8,376 nucleotides of DNA from JBBQAA01 sp038254195 (GTDB lineage Bacteria; Actinomycetota; Thermoleophilia; Solirubrobacterales; Solirubrobacteraceae): contig JBBSGJ010000099.1 of assembly GCA_038254195.1 (NCBI GenBank), forward strand, positions 1 to 8,376, read 5' to 3'. Shown piece by piece: positions 5,737 through 8,376 of the stretch. The translations under genes and the position numbers were made by a program. Under the pieces are notes generated by a model, which saw only the letters and a program-made list of their open reading frames with translations, was not told the origin of the DNA and searched no databases. How positions within the stretch are numbered: position 1 is the stretch's first letter; the number at the start of each line of letters is the position of its first letter.

Positions 5737-6801
5737 GTGGCGATCCCCGACGGCCTGCGCGCCCTGCTCACCGCGCCGGGTCCCTCGGGCTACGAGACCG
5801 CCGCGGCGGTGGCGTTCCGGGGCGTGGCCGAGGGCATCGGGGCCGAGGTGGCGTCCGACGTCATGGGCTCCTCCATGGCCCGGGTCCGCGGCACGGGCGG
5901 CGGCCCGACCGTCGCGGTCATCGGGCACGTGGACGAGATCGGGCTCATCGTCACCCACATCGAGGACGGCGGCTTCCTGCGCTTCGACCAGCTCGGGGGC
6001 TGGGACCCCGTCGTCCTGCCGGGGCAGCGCGTCGAGATCCTCGGGCGCGACGGGATCGTCCCCGGCCTCATCGCCCGCAAGCCGGTCCACCTGCTCAAGC
6101 CCGACGATCGCAAGCAGGCGCCCGAGCTGCGCCAGCTGCACATCGACATCGGGGCCGACGACGGCGACGAGGCGCGGGAGCGGGTGCGCATCGGCGATGC
6201 CGCGGTGCTCGCCGCCGAGCCGCTCGAGCTGCCCCACGGGCGCTTCGCCGCGCGCGCCCTGGACAACCGGCTCGGGTGCTGGGTCGCCCTGGAGGCCGCG
6301 CGACTCGTCGCGGAGGCCGGCGACGCACCCGGTGACGTGGTCGCCGTCGGCGCCGTGCAGGAGGAGCTCCTCCCGCGACTCTCGGGGGCCACGGCCGTCG
6401 CCTACGACGTGCAGCCCGACATCGCGATCGTCGTCGACGTGACCTGGGAGACCGGGCAGCCGGGGGTCGAGCTCGGGGAGACCTCCAAGCAGGAGTTCGG
6501 CGGCGGCGGGGTCATCACCCGCGGCGCCCAGCTCCATCCGGCGGTCACCGACGGGCTGATCGCCGCCGGGGACGCCGAGGGGATCCCGTACGTCGTGGCC
6601 GCGAGCGGGCGGGGGACGTTCACCGACGCCGACGCGGTCTATCTCGTACGCGCCGGCGTGCCCACGGGGCTCGTGTCCATCCCCACCCGCCACCTGCACT
6701 CGCCCGTCGAGATGGCCCAGCTCTCCGACGTGGAGGCGACCGCCGCCCTGATCGCGGCCTACGTGCGGCGCCTGGAGCCCGGCGTCTCCTTCGCGCGTTG
6801 A
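5737..6801 (+). CDS. M42-family metallo-aminopeptidase (glutamyl aminopeptidase/TET-like)
   Basis: This 354-residue protein matches the M42 family of dinuclear metal aminopeptidases, cytoplasmic enzymes that often form large tetrahedral (TET) assemblies and trim peptides from the N-terminus. Family motifs occur in order: PGPSGYE (14-20), GHVDEIG with metal ligand H64 and catalytic D66, RALDNRLGCW with bridging D176, VQEE with general base E209 and ligand E210, VDVT with D234, and RHLHSPVE with H321. The full metal set is intact, so activity is expected. Just after VQEE, the usual VGLRGA is replaced by LLPRLSGA, about two residues longer. Between the first motifs lies the dimerisation-domain region (~70-165). 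The GTG start gives a normal N-terminus and fits the -10 box. The HAD gene begins within its stop codon. Substrate preference cannot be read from sequence. Confidence 0.93.
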   Translation: MAIPDGLRALLTAPGPSGYETAAAVAFRGVAEGIGAEVASDVMGSSMARVRGTGGGPTVAVIGHVDEIGLIVTHIEDGGFLRFDQLGGWDPVVLPGQRVEILGRDGIVPGLIARKPVHLLKPDDRKQAPELRQLHIDIGADDGDEARERVRIGDAAVLAAEPLELPHGRFAARALDNRLGCWVALEAARLVAEAGDAPGDVVAVGAVQEELLPRLSGATAVAYDVQPDIAIVVDVTWETGQPGVELGETSKQEFGGGGVITRGAQLHPAVTDGLIAAGDAEGIPYVVAASGRGTFTDADAVYLVRAGVPTGLVSIPTRHLHSPVEMAQLSDVEATAALIAAYVRRLEPGVSFAR

Positions 6802-7490
6802 GCGCGCTGCTGCTGCTCTTCGACATCGACGGGACGCTGCTCCTGCGCGCCGCGAAGGATCACCGCGCGGCGCTGCGGGCCGGAGTGCGGGAGGTCTACG
6901 GGATCGACCCGTCCGGGATCCGGGTGGAGACCGCGGGCCGGACCGATCCCGAGATCGCCCGGCTCATCCTCGTGGCCGCGGGCGTCGAGGCCGCGCGGAT
7001 CGATGCCGGCCTGCCCGAGCTGAGGATCGCGGTGTCCCGGCTCTACGCGGCGCGGGAGACCGAGGACCTGCGCGAGAAGGTCGCGCCCGGGATGCCCGAG
7101 CTGCTCGCGGAGCTCGCCGCCTCCGAAGACGTGCGGCTCGCCCTGCTCACCGGCAACCTCGAGCCCGTCGCCCGAATGAAGCTCCGCCGCGCGGGGATCA
7201 ACTCCTTCTTCGCAAGCGGGCAGGGCGCGTTCGGCTCGGACTCCGAGGACCGGACGATGCTGGCCACCGTGGCCCGTCGTCGGGCGGGGTCGGATACCGC
7301 GCCGTGGCCGCGGGAGCGCACGGTGGTGATCGGCGACACCGCACGGGACATCGCCTGTGCACGCGCCGACGGCTGCCGGTGCGTGGCGGTCGCCACCGGC
7401 CCGGAGGGCGCCGAGGGGCTCACAGGCGCCGACGCGGTCGTCGCCAACGCCTCGGAGCTCGGGCCCGTCCTGGGCGGGATGGTCCAGTAG
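6798..7490 (+). CDS. HAD-superfamily hydrolase, phosphoglycolate phosphatase-like
   Basis: A 230-residue cytoplasmic HAD phosphatase. Motif I is FDIDGT (nucleophile D9, acid/base D11), motif II is LLTGN with T118, the motif III lysine is probably K128 in RMKLRRAGI, and motif IV is VVIGDTARD with D180 and D184. An alpha-helical cap fills roughly residues 14-100, as in phosphoglycolate/beta-phosphoglucomutase-like members. GAFGSDSEDR after motif III is typical of a subgroup of uncharacterised HAD hydrolases, so the substrate is left open. The start is TTG, overlapping the M42 stop by 4 nt (TTGA), and no Shine-Dalgarno is at a useful distance (a GGAG lies ~20 nt upstream). Translation is therefore likely coupled to the peptidase. 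A functional link between the two products is not evident beyond co-expression. Confidence 0.92.
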   Translation: MSALLLLFDIDGTLLLRAAKDHRAALRAGVREVYGIDPSGIRVETAGRTDPEIARLILVAAGVEAARIDAGLPELRIAVSRLYAARETEDLREKVAPGMPELLAELAASEDVRLALLTGNLEPVARMKLRRAGINSFFASGQGAFGSDSEDRTMLATVARRRAGSDTAPWPRERTVVIGDTARDIACARADGCRCVAVATGPEGAEGLTGADAVVANASELGPVLGGMVQ

Positions 7491-7506
7491 CGCCCTACGC
7501 GGGCGC
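7490..7506. terminator. Candidate bidirectional hairpin at convergent HAD and DsbA-like gene ends
   Basis: GCGCCC, loop TACGC, GGGCGC forms a perfect 6-bp GC stem. It starts on the last base of the HAD stop codon, and its loop includes part of the opposing TAG stop. The genes are separated by only 4 nt, so a shared terminator is expected here. No T-tract follows on either strand, so rho-dependent or noncanonical termination would have to be assumed. Confidence 0.35.
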
Positions 7507-8364
7507 CGGGGCTCCGGTGAGCTCCCACCAGCCCTCGGTGCCGACGGGCTCCTCGCGGGCGACTCGGGCGAGCTGCTCGCGGGCCTCGTTGAGCCCGGTT
7601 CCGCGCAGCGCCGCGACCTCCGCGGCGGCGAGGGGCATCCCCGCCCACTCGAGCGCCTCGGCGGCGCTCTCCGGCGCGGTGCGCCGCTCGAGCTCGGGGG
7701 CGAGGTTCGCGATCGCGACCTCGTAGGCCGCCAGGGGCTGGAAGCCGGGGACGGTGACGCGCTCCCCGTCGGCGGTCCGCTCGATCTCGTAGGACGGGCA
7801 GGTGTAACGGTGGCCGCGCTCGCTCTCGGCCTCGGCGAGCTTGTGGTCGAGGGCCAGGGCGGCGTCGTCGGGCGTGCGGGCGAGGCGCATGTCCTCGGCG
7901 ATGGCCTCCTCCACGTCGGGCTCGGCGCACCAGCGGCCCAGCTCGTCGGGGTCGAGCCCCGCCTCCCGCGCCGCGCGGGCGATGAGCTCCGGGTCGTCGA
8001 GCAGCCCGCCGGCCATGGTCAGCACGCGCAGGCGTCGCAGGAGGGCCTCCTCCCGCCCGGGCGCGCGGAGCCGCGCGGCCACCACCGCCCGGCAGGCGGG
8101 CTCGCTCGCCGCCATGCGCGGCCGCTCGCGCGGGTCGATGGGCATGTCGAAGCGCCGCTGGAGGCTGCGCAGACCGGCCGACAGCTTGTCGGTGTCGAAC
8201 CCCTTGGCCAGGTACTCCTCCGGCGACGAGGACAGGACGACCATGCGGTCCTCCCACCCGAGCGCGTCGCCGTACAGCCACCGCAGCGCCAGGCGCGAGG
8301 GCTCGGCCGAGAAGGCCCAGGGGCACGCGGGGTCGGTGAAGTGGCGGATGCGCAGCACGCTCAC
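7495..8364 (-). CDS. DsbA-superfamily thioredoxin-fold protein (FrnE-like), CPWA site, C-terminal wHTH-like region
   Basis: A 289-residue cytoplasmic protein with no signal peptide. The N-terminus RIRHFTDPACPWAFSAEP matches the DsbA/FrnE-type thioredoxin fold, but the CPWC-type site is CPWA (C14, A17), so the resolving cysteine is absent. A helical insertion with LTMAGGLLDDPELIARAAREAGLD (~115-138) fits the FrnE layout. TCPSYEI (188-194) resembles the cis-proline loop, with C189 next to P190. VPGFQPLAAYEVAIANLAP ends the fold. Residues ~232-283 read like a winged helix: helix PLAAAEVAAL, recognition-like helix LNEAREQLARVAREE, then a GTEGWWEL wing. The GTG start overlaps a TGA in another frame (GTGA) at 8361-8364, possibly the stop of a minus-strand gene beyond the window; an earlier start cannot be excluded. 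Oxidoreductase activity is uncertain; a redox-sensing or adaptor role is possible. Confidence 0.82.
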   Translation of the reverse strand: MSVLRIRHFTDPACPWAFSAEPSRLALRWLYGDALGWEDRMVVLSSSPEEYLAKGFDTDKLSAGLRSLQRRFDMPIDPRERPRMAASEPACRAVVAARLRAPGREEALLRRLRVLTMAGGLLDDPELIARAAREAGLDPDELGRWCAEPDVEEAIAEDMRLARTPDDAALALDHKLAEAESERGHRYTCPSYEIERTADGERVTVPGFQPLAAYEVAIANLAPELERRTAPESAAEALEWAGMPLAAAEVAALRGTGLNEAREQLARVAREEPVGTEGWWELTGAPAPA

Positions 8365-8376
8365 ACGCGCACGAGC

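Noticed and set aside
5683..6699. In-frame upstream extension of the SBP56 gene on the minus strand
   Set aside because: The extension is antisense to the M42 gene; conserved SBP56 sequence begins at the ATG at 5682.
7043..8326. Minus-strand 427-codon frame opposite the HAD gene and within the DsbA-like gene
   Set aside because: It is out of frame with the DsbA-like protein and rich in R, G and A with no domain; both real genes have clear motifs.

Overview
This window is very GC-rich and densely coded: GTG and TTG starts are common, neighbouring genes overlap by 4 nt, and no intergenic gap exceeds 99 nt. Together with actinobacterial-looking TANNNT -10 boxes placed 6-7 nt before start codons, this suggests a high-GC actinobacterium, perhaps Thermoleophilia/Solirubrobacterales. 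The lineage is an inference from style and protein flavour, not a database match.

Layout, left to right. (1) The last ~91 codons of an aconitase (+). (2) A cydA-cydB operon (+) for a short-Q-loop cytochrome bd quinol oxidase; CydB carries a C-terminal extension with two additional predicted helices. (3) A minus-strand block transcribed right to left: an SBP56/methanethiol-oxidase-family protein (4264-5682), a translationally coupled polytopic membrane protein rich in intramembrane histidines (3626-4267), and, after a 99-nt gap with its own promoter-like box, a CxxC carboxymuconolactone-decarboxylase/AhpD-like protein (2951-3526). (4) A plus-strand pair starting from a compact divergent promoter: an M42 aminopeptidase (5737-6801) overlapping a HAD phosphatase (6798-7490). 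(5) A convergent minus-strand DsbA-superfamily protein (7495-8364) with a CPWA active site and a C-terminal region that reads like a winged helix.

Functional reading. The cydAB pair makes a high-affinity terminal oxidase. SBP56 proteins of the methanethiol-oxidase type produce H2S, H2O2 and formaldehyde. Bd oxidases are known to resist sulfide, and CxxC AhpD-like proteins can take part in peroxide or thiol redox chemistry, so the neighbourhood is compatible with sulfide- and peroxide-tolerant respiration. That is a hypothesis, because the genes lie on opposite strands. The most interesting leads are the SBP56/membrane-protein pair, the possible DsbA-wHTH fusion, and the consistent leaderless-promoter architecture at four gene heads. 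I saw no tRNA, rRNA, CRISPR array, insertion sequence or long repeat.
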